A DNA stretch of 64,000 nucleotides from Opitutaceae bacterium (GTDB lineage: Bacteria; Verrucomicrobiota; Verrucomicrobiia; Opitutales; Opitutaceae). The stretch covers positions 186,001 through 250,000 of the forward strand of contig JAIXWF010000015.1 in NCBI GenBank assembly GCA_027482185.1, given 5' to 3'. Positions 23,034-32,367 of the stretch are shown here, one piece after another; within the stretch, counting starts at the first letter, position 1; each line of letters opens with the position of its first letter. Under the pieces are notes generated by a model. The model saw only the letters and a list, made by a program, of their open reading frames with translations, searched no databases and was not told the DNA's origin. A program made the translations under genes and the position numbers.

Positions 23034-23588
23034 ATGCCCCCGACAGAACCGGCCCGTTGGTTTTCCGCGCACGTCCAGCCGTATGAGCCGGCGCTGCGGG
23101 CGTACCTCCAGAAACGCTTTCCGGCCCTGCCCGACCACGACGACCTGCTGCAGGAAACCTACCTGCGCACCTTGCGCGCCTACGAAGGCGGCCGCGTGAC
23201 CCACGCGAAAGCATTTCTCTTCACCACGGCGCGCAACGCGGCGATCGACCTTTTCCGCCGGCGCCGCGGCCGCGACCACGAGCCGATCTCCGATGCATCC
23301 GCTTTGCCGCTGCTCGACGAAGCGCCGGGCTTCGGCGAGGCCCTCGAACGCGAGCAGCGGCTCGAGGTTTTGCTCGAAGCCATCCTCGCGCTGCCCGAAC
23401 GCTGCCGACAGGTGATGATGCTGCGCCACCTCGACGGCCTCGCCTACAAGGAAATCGCGGAGCGCCTCGGCATCTCACCCGAGACCGTGAAGGTGCACAT
23501 GATCAAAGGTATCAAAGACTGCACCCGTTTCTTCCAGCGCCGGGGCATGCTCGGCGCCGACACGCCCGCCGGTCGCCTCGCCTCATGA
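23034..23588 (+). CDS. ECF RNA polymerase sigma factor (FecI-like)
   Basis: DDLLQETYLRTLRAYEG...KAFLFTTARNAAIDLFRRRRGR...LPERCRQVMMLRHLDGLAYKEIAERLGISPETVKVHMIKGIKDC. Confidence 0.94.
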   Translation: MPPTEPARWFSAHVQPYEPALRAYLQKRFPALPDHDDLLQETYLRTLRAYEGGRVTHAKAFLFTTARNAAIDLFRRRRGRDHEPISDASALPLLDEAPGFGEALEREQRLEVLLEAILALPERCRQVMMLRHLDGLAYKEIAERLGISPETVKVHMIKGIKDCTRFFQRRGMLGADTPAGRLAS

Positions 23589-24610
23589 ACCCGGCCGCCG
23601 ACTTCCCTGCGCCCGAGGACGACGCCCTCGAAACCGCCGCCGCCGAGTGGCTGGTGGAGCGGGACGCCGGCTTCGGCCCCGGCCGCGCGGCCGTCTTTGC
23701 CGCCTGGCGCGCCGCCGATCCCCGCCACGAAGCCGCGGTCGCCCGCACCGAAGCCGCCCTCGCCCTGCTCGCCGACCTGCCCGCCGTGCGCGTGCCGCTC
23801 GCGGCCCGGCTCGCCGCGGAGCCGCCGCCGGTCCGCCGTGTTCATTTCCGACCCGCCCCCTGGGCCGCCGGCCTCGCCGCCGCCATCGCCGTCGCCGCCG
23901 CGTGGTGGTCCTTCTCCCCCGGTGAGGCCGAGCAGCGGTTCGCGACCGCCGCGACCCGCCAGCAGCAGGTCGCGCTCGGCGACGGCTCGGTCCTTGACCT
24001 CAACGTGAGCACCGACGTGCAGGTTGCCCTCACGCCGCAGGAACGCCGCGTCGTCCTCTCCGCCGGCGAAGCGCACTTCGCGGTCGCGCCCGACCCGGCG
24101 CGCCCCTTCATTGTCACCGCCGGCGACATCTCCGTCCGCGCAGTCGGCACCGCGTTCACGGTGCGCCTCGGCGAAGCGGGCGTCGAGGTCGTCGTTACCG
24201 AGGGCAAAGTCGCCGTCGCGCGCGGCCCCGGCCGCGAACCGGCGGACGCCCCGGCCCCCGCGGAGCGCCAGGTGCTGGTCGCCGGCGAACGCACGCGCGT
24301 CGGCCGCGACGCCGCGACGGCCGCCGCGCGGGTCGAACGCCTCTCCGCGGACGAGCTGCAGCAGGCCGGCCGCTGGCACAGCCGCGTCATGACGTTCACG
24401 GACCTGCCGCTGCGCGACGCCGTCGTGCTCTTCAACCGCCGCAACGCGCAACAGCTCGTCCTCGCCGACGCCGCGCTGGGCGAGCGCAAGATCGGCGGCG
24501 CCTTCGCCGCCGACCAGGTCGAGGCCTTCGTGCGGCTGCTCGCGCAGGACGGCGACGTCTTGGTCGCCCGCCGGAGCGCGACGGAGATCGTGCTGCGTTC
24601 CGCGCCGTGA
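23585..24610 (+). CDS. FecR family anti-sigma/sensor protein
   Basis: AAEWLVERDAGFGPGRAAVFAAWRAADPRHEAAVARTEA...WAAGLAAAIAVAAAWW...GEAHFAVAPDPARPFIVTAGDISVRAVGTAFTVRL; 4-nt overlap with the sigma gene. Confidence 0.94.
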   Translation: MNPAADFPAPEDDALETAAAEWLVERDAGFGPGRAAVFAAWRAADPRHEAAVARTEAALALLADLPAVRVPLAARLAAEPPPVRRVHFRPAPWAAGLAAAIAVAAAWWSFSPGEAEQRFATAATRQQQVALGDGSVLDLNVSTDVQVALTPQERRVVLSAGEAHFAVAPDPARPFIVTAGDISVRAVGTAFTVRLGEAGVEVVVTEGKVAVARGPGREPADAPAPAERQVLVAGERTRVGRDAATAAARVERLSADELQQAGRWHSRVMTFTDLPLRDAVVLFNRRNAQQLVLADAALGERKIGGAFAADQVEAFVRLLAQDGDVLVARRSATEIVLRSAP

Positions 24611-27396
24611 GCCGGCTCGACGGTGCCCGGCGCACAGCGGACTGGACCCGTCGGTCCGGGGTCGCACTAACCTATTTCGTCCGGCGCTGCGTTACAGGGG
24701 CGGTTCTGCTCCTGCTCATGTCGCCCCGCCTCCTCGCCCCCTCCCGCCTCGTCGCATCCGCCCTCGGCTGCGCGCTGGCCGCGTCGGCGGTGTCGGGCGC
24801 GGCGTCCGTCGAGCCGAAGCGGAGCTACGACCTCCCTTCCGGCGACGCCGCCGCAACGCTCACCCAGTTCGCCGGAGCTTCCGGCCAGCAGATCATTTTC
24901 ATGATGGACAAGGTCAAGGGCGAGCGGACCAACGCCGTCGCCGGCCTGTACGCCGCGCGCGAGGCCCTCGACCGCATGCTTGCGGGCACCGCCCTGAGCG
25001 CCGCGCGCGATCCCGCGACCGGTGCCTTCGTGGTCAGCCGCAAGTCGGCCAAGGGAGAGGTCGGACCCGTTTCCGATCCGCAACCCAAACCCAAGCCCGA
25101 AACCATGAAATCATCCCGCAACGCCCTCGCCCTCGCCGTCGGCTGGCTCCTCGCCGGCACCGCGCTGGACGCCCAGACCGCCCCCGCCGCCTCCCCCGCC
25201 GCGGCCAAGGCGGAAGAGACGATTGTCCTCAGCAAATTCACCGTCTCCACCACGAACGACAAAGGCTACCGCGCCTCCAATTCCGTCTCCGCCACGCGCA
25301 TCGACACCCCGATCAAGGACCTGCCCTTCGCCGTCAGCGCCTACACCGAGCAATTCCTCGCCGACATCGGCACCCGCGAACTGACCGACGTGCTCAAGTT
25401 CGCGCCTGCGGTCACGAGCGGTTCCGAAGGCTTCTCCAACGGCAATTCCTTCATGATGGTGCGCGGCTTCCAGTCGGTGCCGCAGCGCAACGGCCTCTAC
25501 AGTCCGCTCTACGTCGACGGCTCCGTCGTTCAGCGCGTCGAAATCGTGAAGGGACCCGCGTCGCTGTTCTACGGCCAGATCGCCCCCGGCGGTGTCGTCA
25601 ACTACATCACCAAGCGGGCCGGCGAAAAGGCCGCCGGCACCGTCTCCGCGCAAGCGGGCAGCTACGACTTCGCCCGCGTCCAGCTCGACGTGAACCAGCC
25701 CGTCGTCGCCGACCGCGCCTTCCTCCGCTTCAACACCGCCTGGGAAAACCTCGAGCGCTACGTCGACAAGACCAAGGGCGACATCCTCGTGGTGAATCCC
25801 AATGCCACGGTGAAAGTCTCGGACAACTCTTCCCTCAACGTCGACTACACCTGGTACCGCCGCAACGAGGAGCCCCAGGCCCTCATGCGCCAGAGCATTT
25901 TGATTCCGCTGAACGGCTTCAACTACTTCGGCCACTACGCGATCGCCGACCGTCGCTACAACGCCACCAGCATCTTCGACTACAAGAAGACCGAGGTCGA
26001 GACGCTCACCGCCGACTACGTTGTCCGCCATGCCAAGGATTGGACCACGCGCGCCGTCTTCGACTGGAACAAGAGCATGCAGAAGATGAAGCAGACCGGC
26101 CGCGGCGACGTGACCATTTTGCTGCCCGCCGCCTTTCTCGCCCGCATCCCGACGACGTTCCAGGCCGCCAGTCTCTTCCTGAACGAAAACCTGCCCGCCG
26201 ATCTCTCCACGCTGGCGACCGGCTCGCAGAATGTCCGCCGCATGCGCTACGAGGCCAACTACACCCAGCGCCGCACCTTCCAGCTCGAGACCGCGGGCAA
26301 GGTCCAGTTCGCCGGCGCCACCTGGAAACCCCTCTTCGGGTACCAGCGCAACACCGGCCTCAACCAGATCTACCAGTCGCAGCTTGCGCCCGCCCTGTGG
26401 GCCCCGGCCTGGAACATTTTCGACCGCCGCACGTGGATCGACAACGACTCCCCCGTCGCCTCCTGGCCGGTCAACAACAACACCTTCTCCCGCTTCGAGA
26501 ATCTCGGCGCCTACTCCGCCCACCAACTCTCCCTCCTCGACGACCGCCTGATCTTTGTCGGCGGCGTCCGCTGGTCCAAGTCCGAGGCCCAGGCCACGCA
26601 GGCCCTCACCGGCGCCGCCGGCAACGCGTTCTCCACCAAACGCACCACGCCGCAATTCGGCGCCGGCTACAAACTCCGCCGCGACCTCATGCTCTACGCG
26701 AGTTACAGCGAGTCGTTCATCGCCGCCAACTCCATGCTCGCCACGCGCGGCGTCGCCGACCGCGTCGCCGCCCCCTTCCTCGGCAGCGGCTACGAAGCCG
26801 GCCTCAAGGCCGATTTCCTCGAGGGCCGCCTCTCCGGCAATCTCGCCTACTTCAACAACGAGCAGAAAAACTACATCTTCAGCTACGTCGAATTCAGCAC
26901 CACGGGCATCACGCTCAGCACGCAGGTGCAGGACGGCAACGTGGTCGCCAGCGAAGGCGTGGAACTCGAGCTGACGTACTCGCCCACCGACGCCTGGCAG
27001 CTCTATTTCAGCGCCAGCCACGCCACCACGGAGTACACCGCGATCTCGTCGCGCGACGTGCAGTACCTGCTCGGCACCGCCCCGCAGTACACCGCCCGCG
27101 ACCGCGCCAACCTCTGGACGCGCTACAGCTTCCAGGGCCGGGAATCGAAGGGCTTCTGGGTCGGCGCCGGCTTCAACTACACCGGCAAAAAGGCCGAGAT
27201 CTCCAACAACCCCTGGCTCTATTTGCCGGCGCAAACCGTCTTCGACGCCGTCGTCGGCTACGATTGGAAAACGGCCGGCAACCGCTGGTCCGCCAAGTTG
27301 ACCTGGAAAAACATCACCGACGAGGACGAGGTCCAGACCGTCCGCGAACGCGGCCAGCCTTCCCGTATCATCGCCGACGTCACCGTGCGCTTCTGA
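24607..27396 (+). CDS. TonB-dependent receptor with an N-terminal STN domain
   Basis: STN segment KRSYDLPSGDAAATLTQFAGASGQQIIFM; plug MMVRGFQSVPQRNGLYSPLYVDGSVVQRVEIVKGPASLFYGQIAPGGVVNYITKR; barrel end IIADVTVRF. The start may be GTG 24607 or ATG 24718. Confidence 0.92.
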   Translation: MSRLDGARRTADWTRRSGVALTYFVRRCVTGAVLLLLMSPRLLAPSRLVASALGCALAASAVSGAASVEPKRSYDLPSGDAAATLTQFAGASGQQIIFMMDKVKGERTNAVAGLYAAREALDRMLAGTALSAARDPATGAFVVSRKSAKGEVGPVSDPQPKPKPETMKSSRNALALAVGWLLAGTALDAQTAPAASPAAAKAEETIVLSKFTVSTTNDKGYRASNSVSATRIDTPIKDLPFAVSAYTEQFLADIGTRELTDVLKFAPAVTSGSEGFSNGNSFMMVRGFQSVPQRNGLYSPLYVDGSVVQRVEIVKGPASLFYGQIAPGGVVNYITKRAGEKAAGTVSAQAGSYDFARVQLDVNQPVVADRAFLRFNTAWENLERYVDKTKGDILVVNPNATVKVSDNSSLNVDYTWYRRNEEPQALMRQSILIPLNGFNYFGHYAIADRRYNATSIFDYKKTEVETLTADYVVRHAKDWTTRAVFDWNKSMQKMKQTGRGDVTILLPAAFLARIPTTFQAASLFLNENLPADLSTLATGSQNVRRMRYEANYTQRRTFQLETAGKVQFAGATWKPLFGYQRNTGLNQIYQSQLAPALWAPAWNIFDRRTWIDNDSPVASWPVNNNTFSRFENLGAYSAHQLSLLDDRLIFVGGVRWSKSEAQATQALTGAAGNAFSTKRTTPQFGAGYKLRRDLMLYASYSESFIAANSMLATRGVADRVAAPFLGSGYEAGLKADFLEGRLSGNLAYFNNEQKNYIFSYVEFSTTGITLSTQVQDGNVVASEGVELELTYSPTDAWQLYFSASHATTEYTAISSRDVQYLLGTAPQYTARDRANLWTRYSFQGRESKGFWVGAGFNYTGKKAEISNNPWLYLPAQTVFDAVVGYDWKTAGNRWSAKLTWKNITDEDEVQTVRERGQPSRIIADVTVRF

Positions 27397-27426
27397 ACGC
27401 CGCCCGGCGCCCTCTCCGCCGCCCGC

Positions 27427-27459
27427 AAGGCCGCGTCCGCCCGCCGGACGCGGCCTTTT
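27427..27459 (+). terminator. Terminator after the TonB receptor
   Basis: AAGGCCGCGTCC-GCCCGCC-GGACGCGGCCTTTT. Confidence 0.75.
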
Positions 27460-27480
27460 GCTTCGGGTCCGCCGGCGCGG

Positions 27481-27557
27481 TGGTCGGGGCGACAGGATTC
27501 GAACCTGCGACCTCCTGGTCCCAAACCAGGCGCTCTACCAGGCTAAGCTACACCCCG
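27481..27557 (-). tRNA. tRNA-Pro (anticodon TGG)
   Basis: Reverse complement CGGGGTGTAGCTTAGCCTGGTAGAGCGCCTGGTTTGGGACCAGGAGGTCGCAGGTTCGAATCCTGTCGCCCCGACCA; cloverleaf arms, GGTTCGAATCC T-arm, encoded CCA. Confidence 0.97.
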
Positions 27558-27673
27558 GACACACGCGGCGAACCCTTGGCACCCTCGCCGGGGTGTCAAT
27601 GGCGCCGTACACCGCCGCCGCACGTGCAACCGCGGCATGGACAACCCGCGCCCGCCTTGGTTGAAACCGCCCC

Positions 27674-30196
27674 ATGCTTTCCCGTTTCCTCGGCGCGTTG
27701 CTGACCTTGGCCCTCGCGGCCTCCGCCTTCGGCCAAGCTGCCTTCGCCCCGGTCATCACGCGCCAACCCGAAGGCGTCAGCGTCTTCGTCGGCGAGACCG
27801 CCGTGCTCAGCGCCGCCGTCGACGGCAACCCCGCGCCGGCCATCCAGTGGTTCCGCAACAGCGCCCTCGTGCCCAGCGCCGGCACCGCCACCTTCACGCT
27901 GCCCAACGCCGCCCTCGCCGACTTCGCGACCTACCACTTCGTCGCCACGAATTCCGAGGGCTCCGTCACCTCGGTTCCCGTCGCCATCTACGTTTCCAAA
28001 CGGCCCCAGACGATCACGCTCAACGTCTCCGCCGCCCAGGCTCCCGCCGGCTCCAGCGTCACCGTCTCCGCCACCGCGACGTCGGGACTGCCCGTCACGC
28101 TCACGCTCGTCTCCGGTTCCGCCTCCCTCAGCGGCGGCCTGCTCACCGGCAGCGGCGGCAACGTCGTCGTGCGCGCCGCCCAGGCCGGCAACGGCAACTT
28201 CGAGGCCGCGACCTCCGTCGAACGCACGGTCGCGTTCGTCTCCGGATCGCTTTCGCCCTTCATCCCCGCGCCCCTCGCCGACCAAGCGGTCCTCGCCGGC
28301 ACCGCCGTCGTCCTCCGCGCGACCGCCGTCGGCACGCCGGTCCCGACGTATCAGTGGTTCAAGGACGGCGTCGCCGTCCCCGGCGCCGTCGCCGATACGT
28401 TGGCCTTCGCCGCCGTCACGGTGGCCGACGCCGGCCGCTACTCCGTCGTCGCCACCAACCTTGCCGGCACCGCCACCTCGGCCGCCAACCTCGTCGTCCG
28501 CGCCGCCCCGGTCTTCACCGTGCAGCCCACGGCGCAGAACGTGACCGCCGGCACCGCCGTGACGTTCACCGCCGCCGTCACGGGTTCGCCCGCGCCCACG
28601 TTGCAATGGCGGAAAAACGGCACCGCCCTCCCCGGCGCCACCGGCGCGACGCTCACGCTGCCCGCCGCGGTCGCGGCCGACGCCGGCCGCTACGATGTCG
28701 TCGCCACCAACGTCGTCGGTTCCGTCACCAGCGTCCCCGCCGTCCTCGGCGTCACCGTCCGCAGCTTCGCCGGTCTCTGGATCGGCCGCACCGCCGCGCC
28801 CGCCGGCGCCGGCGACGCCGCGCTCTTTGTCCGCGCCGACGGCACCGCCGTCTTCCTCGCGCTCGCGCCCAGCCCGATCGGCGTCGCCGTGACGAACCTG
28901 CGGGTGACCGCGACCGGCACGTTCACGGCCGCGACCACGTCGCTCGCCGCCGCTCCGCGCGCCGTCACGGTTCTCGGCAATCTCGACGAAAACGCCGGCA
29001 CCTTCAACGGCACCCTCGCCGAACTCGGCGTCACCTTCGACGGCACCCGCGCTCCCGCGACGGGCCCCGCCGCCGCCGTGGCCGGCTTCTATCACGCCGC
29101 CCTGATCGGCAGCGCCGACGGTCGCGGCTACGTCGTCCTCGGCGCCGACGGCCGGGCCGTCCTCTTCACCGGCACGAGCGCGGCGCCGGACGGCGGCCGC
29201 GGCACCTTCGGGACCAACGGCCGCGTCGCGCTCGTCACCGCGGGCGGCGCCACCGTCGATCTCGGTTTCAACAACGGCTCCCTCTCCGGCACGGTCCGCG
29301 CCGGCACCGTGACCGGCGCCATCGGCGGCGCGATCGACGGCGTCGCGGGCACCGAGCGTCTCGCCAATCTCTCCATCCGCAGCACGACGCAAAACGCGTC
29401 CCCGCTGATCACCGGCTTCGTCGTCACCGGTCCCGCCGGAACGACGAAACAGGTGCTCGTCCGCGCCGCGGGCCCCGCCATCGGAGTCGCGCCGTTCAAC
29501 GTTCCCGGCGCCCTCGCCGATCCGACGCTGCAATTGCAACGCGGCACGACCGCCGTCGCGCAAAACGACGACTGGAGCACGCCGCCCGCCGGCGCCGCCG
29601 CGCTGACTGCCGCCGCCGCGTCCGTCGGCGCGTTTCCCTTCCGCGCCGGCAGCACCGACGCCGCCCTCGTCGCCACTCTCGCGCCCGCGGCGTACACGGC
29701 TACCGTCGCCGGCGGCAACGGCGTCGTCCTCGCCGAGGTCTACGAATTGCCGGCCGCGAACGTGGCCCCGGGCTCCCGCCGCCTCGTCAACATTTCCGCC
29801 CGCGGCATTGTCGCTCCCGCCAATCCGCTCATCGCCGGCTTCGTGATCGCCGGCACGGCCCCGCAACGCGTGCTCATCCGCGGCATCGGGCCCACGATCG
29901 GCGGCGCCCCCTTCAACGTCGCCGGCGCCCTGCCCAACCCGCAGCTCGCCGTGTTCCGCGGCACAACGGCCGTGAAGGCCAACGACGATTGGTTCCGCGA
30001 CGCCGACGCCGCGCTCATCCGCACCACGGCTACGCAGGTCGGAGCGTTCGCCCTCGGTGCGCAGAGTCTCGACGCCGCCACGCTCCTCTTCCTCGAACCC
30101 GGCGCCTACACCGTGCAAATCACCGGCCCCGCGAACGCCAATGCCGCCAACGGCACGGGCATCGCCTTGATCGAGATCTACGAAGCAGCGCCATAA
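27674..30196 (+). CDS. Secreted Ig-like repeat protein with two C-terminal LIRGxGP...PGAYT...EVY domains
   Basis: Three Ig-like blocks (PVITRQPEGVSVFVGETAVLSAAVDGNPAPAIQWFRN...) after a signal peptide. Confidence 0.88.
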   Translation: MLSRFLGALLTLALAASAFGQAAFAPVITRQPEGVSVFVGETAVLSAAVDGNPAPAIQWFRNSALVPSAGTATFTLPNAALADFATYHFVATNSEGSVTSVPVAIYVSKRPQTITLNVSAAQAPAGSSVTVSATATSGLPVTLTLVSGSASLSGGLLTGSGGNVVVRAAQAGNGNFEAATSVERTVAFVSGSLSPFIPAPLADQAVLAGTAVVLRATAVGTPVPTYQWFKDGVAVPGAVADTLAFAAVTVADAGRYSVVATNLAGTATSAANLVVRAAPVFTVQPTAQNVTAGTAVTFTAAVTGSPAPTLQWRKNGTALPGATGATLTLPAAVAADAGRYDVVATNVVGSVTSVPAVLGVTVRSFAGLWIGRTAAPAGAGDAALFVRADGTAVFLALAPSPIGVAVTNLRVTATGTFTAATTSLAAAPRAVTVLGNLDENAGTFNGTLAELGVTFDGTRAPATGPAAAVAGFYHAALIGSADGRGYVVLGADGRAVLFTGTSAAPDGGRGTFGTNGRVALVTAGGATVDLGFNNGSLSGTVRAGTVTGAIGGAIDGVAGTERLANLSIRSTTQNASPLITGFVVTGPAGTTKQVLVRAAGPAIGVAPFNVPGALADPTLQLQRGTTAVAQNDDWSTPPAGAAALTAAAASVGAFPFRAGSTDAALVATLAPAAYTATVAGGNGVVLAEVYELPAANVAPGSRRLVNISARGIVAPANPLIAGFVIAGTAPQRVLIRGIGPTIGGAPFNVAGALPNPQLAVFRGTTAVKANDDWFRDADAALIRTTATQVGAFALGAQSLDAATLLFLEPGAYTVQITGPANANAANGTGIALIEIYEAAP

Positions 30197-30213
30197 CCGC
30201 GCCCCGCCCGTAG

Positions 30214-30232
30214 CCCGGGCCTTCAGCCCGGG
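30214..30232 (+). terminator. Hairpin CCCGGGC-CTTCA-GCCCGGG
   Basis: Perfect 7-bp stem about 17 nt after the Ig-like CDS. Confidence 0.5.
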
Positions 30233-30374
30233 TCCTCCATTCAGCGCACGCACCCGTTCCGCAATTTCGGGCAAATTCCCGCTTGTGCCGCCGTGCGCCC
30301 GCGCATCGCGTCGGCACGTCTTCCCGGGAGCGCTTCATCTGCCGCGGAGACATTTTTCTCCCCGCATTACCTCC

Positions 30375-31235
30375 ATGAAGCACTCCCCTGTTCCGTCGGT
30401 CGCTCTCGCCCTTGCCCTCGCCTTCGTTGCCGGCCCGCTGGCCGCCCAGACGATCGTCGACGATTTCTCCAACGCCGGCGCGCTCGTCGGCACCGCGCCG
30501 GACACCGGCAACGGCCCCTGGACCCAGATCGGAGCCTCCGCCGCCTCGCCCCTCGCCGTCACCGGCGGCACCCTGTCCCTCGCCGCCGCCTCCGGTCAAA
30601 GCGCGCAGCTCAACTTCGCCGCGGGCAATCTCTCCACCGGCACCGTCTACGCCGGGATCACGTTCACCGTCGCGCCCGGCTCGATCTCGTCCGTCAGCGG
30701 CACCATCAGCACGTTCTTCGGCTTCCGCTCCGGCACCGCCGCCACCGGCGACTATGAAGTCGGCGCCGGTCTCTTCCGCCCCAACGGGACCGCGCAGACG
30801 GCCGGAGCCCTGCCGACGACGACCACGCAGTTCCAGGTCGGCTTCGGCGACGGCGTCTCGCTCGCCAACGGCGGCACCCGCTGGAGCGAAACCGGCACGA
30901 CCGGCACCTCTTACCGCCTGGTCATCGGTTGGAACCTCGACACCAATTCGGCGCGGCTGTGGATCAACCCCACCTCCGACGTTTCCGCCTTCGCCAGCAT
31001 CGGCTCGGGACTGACGGGTGAAGCGCGCGGCATCTTCGTCCGCCAAGGCGCCGCCACCAGCGGCCAAATCAATCTCTCGAATCTCCAGGTTTCGACCGAC
31101 TTTGCCACCGCGGCGGCGATTCCCGAACCGTCAACCTACGCGACCGCGGCCGGTCTGGTCGCCCTCGGCTTGGCGTGGTTTCGCCGGCGCCGTTTCGGGC
31201 CGGATCACAACGGTGAACCTGAAAAACGCAGTTGA
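30375..31235 (+). CDS. PEP-CTERM sorting domain protein
   Basis: Signal peptide MKHSPVPSVALALALAFVAGPLAAQ; C-terminus IPEPSTYATAAGLVALGLAWFRRRRFG. Confidence 0.92.
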   Translation: MKHSPVPSVALALALAFVAGPLAAQTIVDDFSNAGALVGTAPDTGNGPWTQIGASAASPLAVTGGTLSLAAASGQSAQLNFAAGNLSTGTVYAGITFTVAPGSISSVSGTISTFFGFRSGTAATGDYEVGAGLFRPNGTAQTAGALPTTTTQFQVGFGDGVSLANGGTRWSETGTTGTSYRLVIGWNLDTNSARLWINPTSDVSAFASIGSGLTGEARGIFVRQGAATSGQINLSNLQVSTDFATAAAIPEPSTYATAAGLVALGLAWFRRRRFGPDHNGEPEKRS

Positions 31236-31375
31236 ACCACAGAGACTCGAAGAACCCGGAGACAAACCGGACGAAAACACCTGGAATTGGGCTCACCTGC
31301 GGGGCGAATCGGTCGTTCGGGCCACCTTTGCCTCCGACCCCATTTCTCTGTGCGCTCGGTGCCTTTGTGGTGAGC
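31234..31375. repeat. CACAGAG-type 9-nt periodic inverted repeat element
   Basis: GAACCACAGAGACTCGAAGAACCCGGAGA versus TTTCTCTGTGCGCTCGGTGCCTTTGTGGTGAGC (degenerate arms). Confidence 0.7.
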
Positions 31376-31454
31376 AGGGGACTGCAGAATCTTGGCTGAA
31401 AGGTCGGCCGGTCGAGCGGGCAACGCGCACGGCGGAGCGCCGCTGCTGGGACAC

Positions 31455-31484
31455 AAAAAAGGCAGGCTCCGCAGAGCCTGCCTT
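31455..31484 (-). terminator. Rho-independent terminator of the TPR gene
   Basis: On the minus strand, AAGGCAGGCTCTGCGGAGCCTGCCTTTTTT. Confidence 0.88.
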
Positions 31485-31522
31485 GGAAAACGGATACGCG
31501 GACCGGAGCCGGCCCGCCGGGC

Positions 31523-32257
31523 TTACTTGCCGGGCAACTTCACGCCGGCGGCAGGAGCCGCATCGGCGGGCTTGGCGTCGGCCGGGGCGGCGGGAAGCGT
31601 CGCGCGCAGCGACATGCCGCGCTGCGTCCACGGGCTCGACGGATCGATCTGCATCAACTGCTCGGAGTATTTCTGCGCGTCGGCCACATTGCCCGCTTCC
31701 ACCGCGAGGCTGGTGAGGTGGTAGGCCGCTTCGGTCCGGATCGCCTTGAACTGAGCGGCATCGCCGGCAAGGCGCTGCAGGTCGCTCACGCCTTCGGCGG
31801 CTTTGCCGCCCTTGATCTTGGCGAGAGCCAGACCGAGTTGGGCGCGGGCGCCAAGCGGCGTGCCCTTGAGCAACGCGACGGCTTTTTCGTAACCGGCGAT
31901 GGCGTCGGCCGGCTTGGCCGCGGCATAGGCTTCGTCGGCCAGCCGCACGTGCGCGATACCGGCGAGGGAATGGCTGCCGTTGGCCGAGATGAAAGCTTTG
32001 AGCTGATCGGATGTCGTCGCGGCCGCGTAAGCCTTCTCGATGTCGCGCTCCTTCTGGCGCTCCATGTATTCCCAGCCGCCCTTGCCGACGATGGCGACGA
32101 GGACCAGCGCGCAAACGCCCATCACCGCCGAACGGTACTTGGCCCAGAAAAGCTGCAGTTTTTCGTCGAACGAAATCGCATTCGCGGCATCGACCGGGAC
32201 CAAGTTGCGGTCGTCACCGGCGGGAGGCGGAGCGGAAGGAGTGGCGGGGGTGGTCAT
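31523..32257 (-). CDS. TPR/YfgM-like membrane-anchored protein
   Basis: KLQLFWAKYRSAVMGVCALVLVAIVGKGGWEYMERQKERDIEKAYAAA, then TPR-like helices. Confidence 0.8.
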   Translation of the reverse strand: MTTPATPSAPPPAGDDRNLVPVDAANAISFDEKLQLFWAKYRSAVMGVCALVLVAIVGKGGWEYMERQKERDIEKAYAAATTSDQLKAFISANGSHSLAGIAHVRLADEAYAAAKPADAIAGYEKAVALLKGTPLGARAQLGLALAKIKGGKAAEGVSDLQRLAGDAAQFKAIRTEAAYHLTSLAVEAGNVADAQKYSEQLMQIDPSSPWTQRGMSLRATLPAAPADAKPADAAPAAGVKLPGK

Positions 32258-32367
32258 GCGGACGGATTTGGCTGAATGAACCGACAACGAGAGCAAATGC
32301 CACCGGCCCTGTCCATCCCTGTGTTGCCCCGGCGGTGTCCTGGTTTGAAATCCGAATCGCGGCGGGC

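Noticed and set aside
30241-30300. Possible sigma-54 promoter upstream of the PEP-CTERM gene (CGGGCAAATTCCCGCTT)
   Set aside because: GG-to-GC spacing is right but TGGCAC is absent; too weak to claim.
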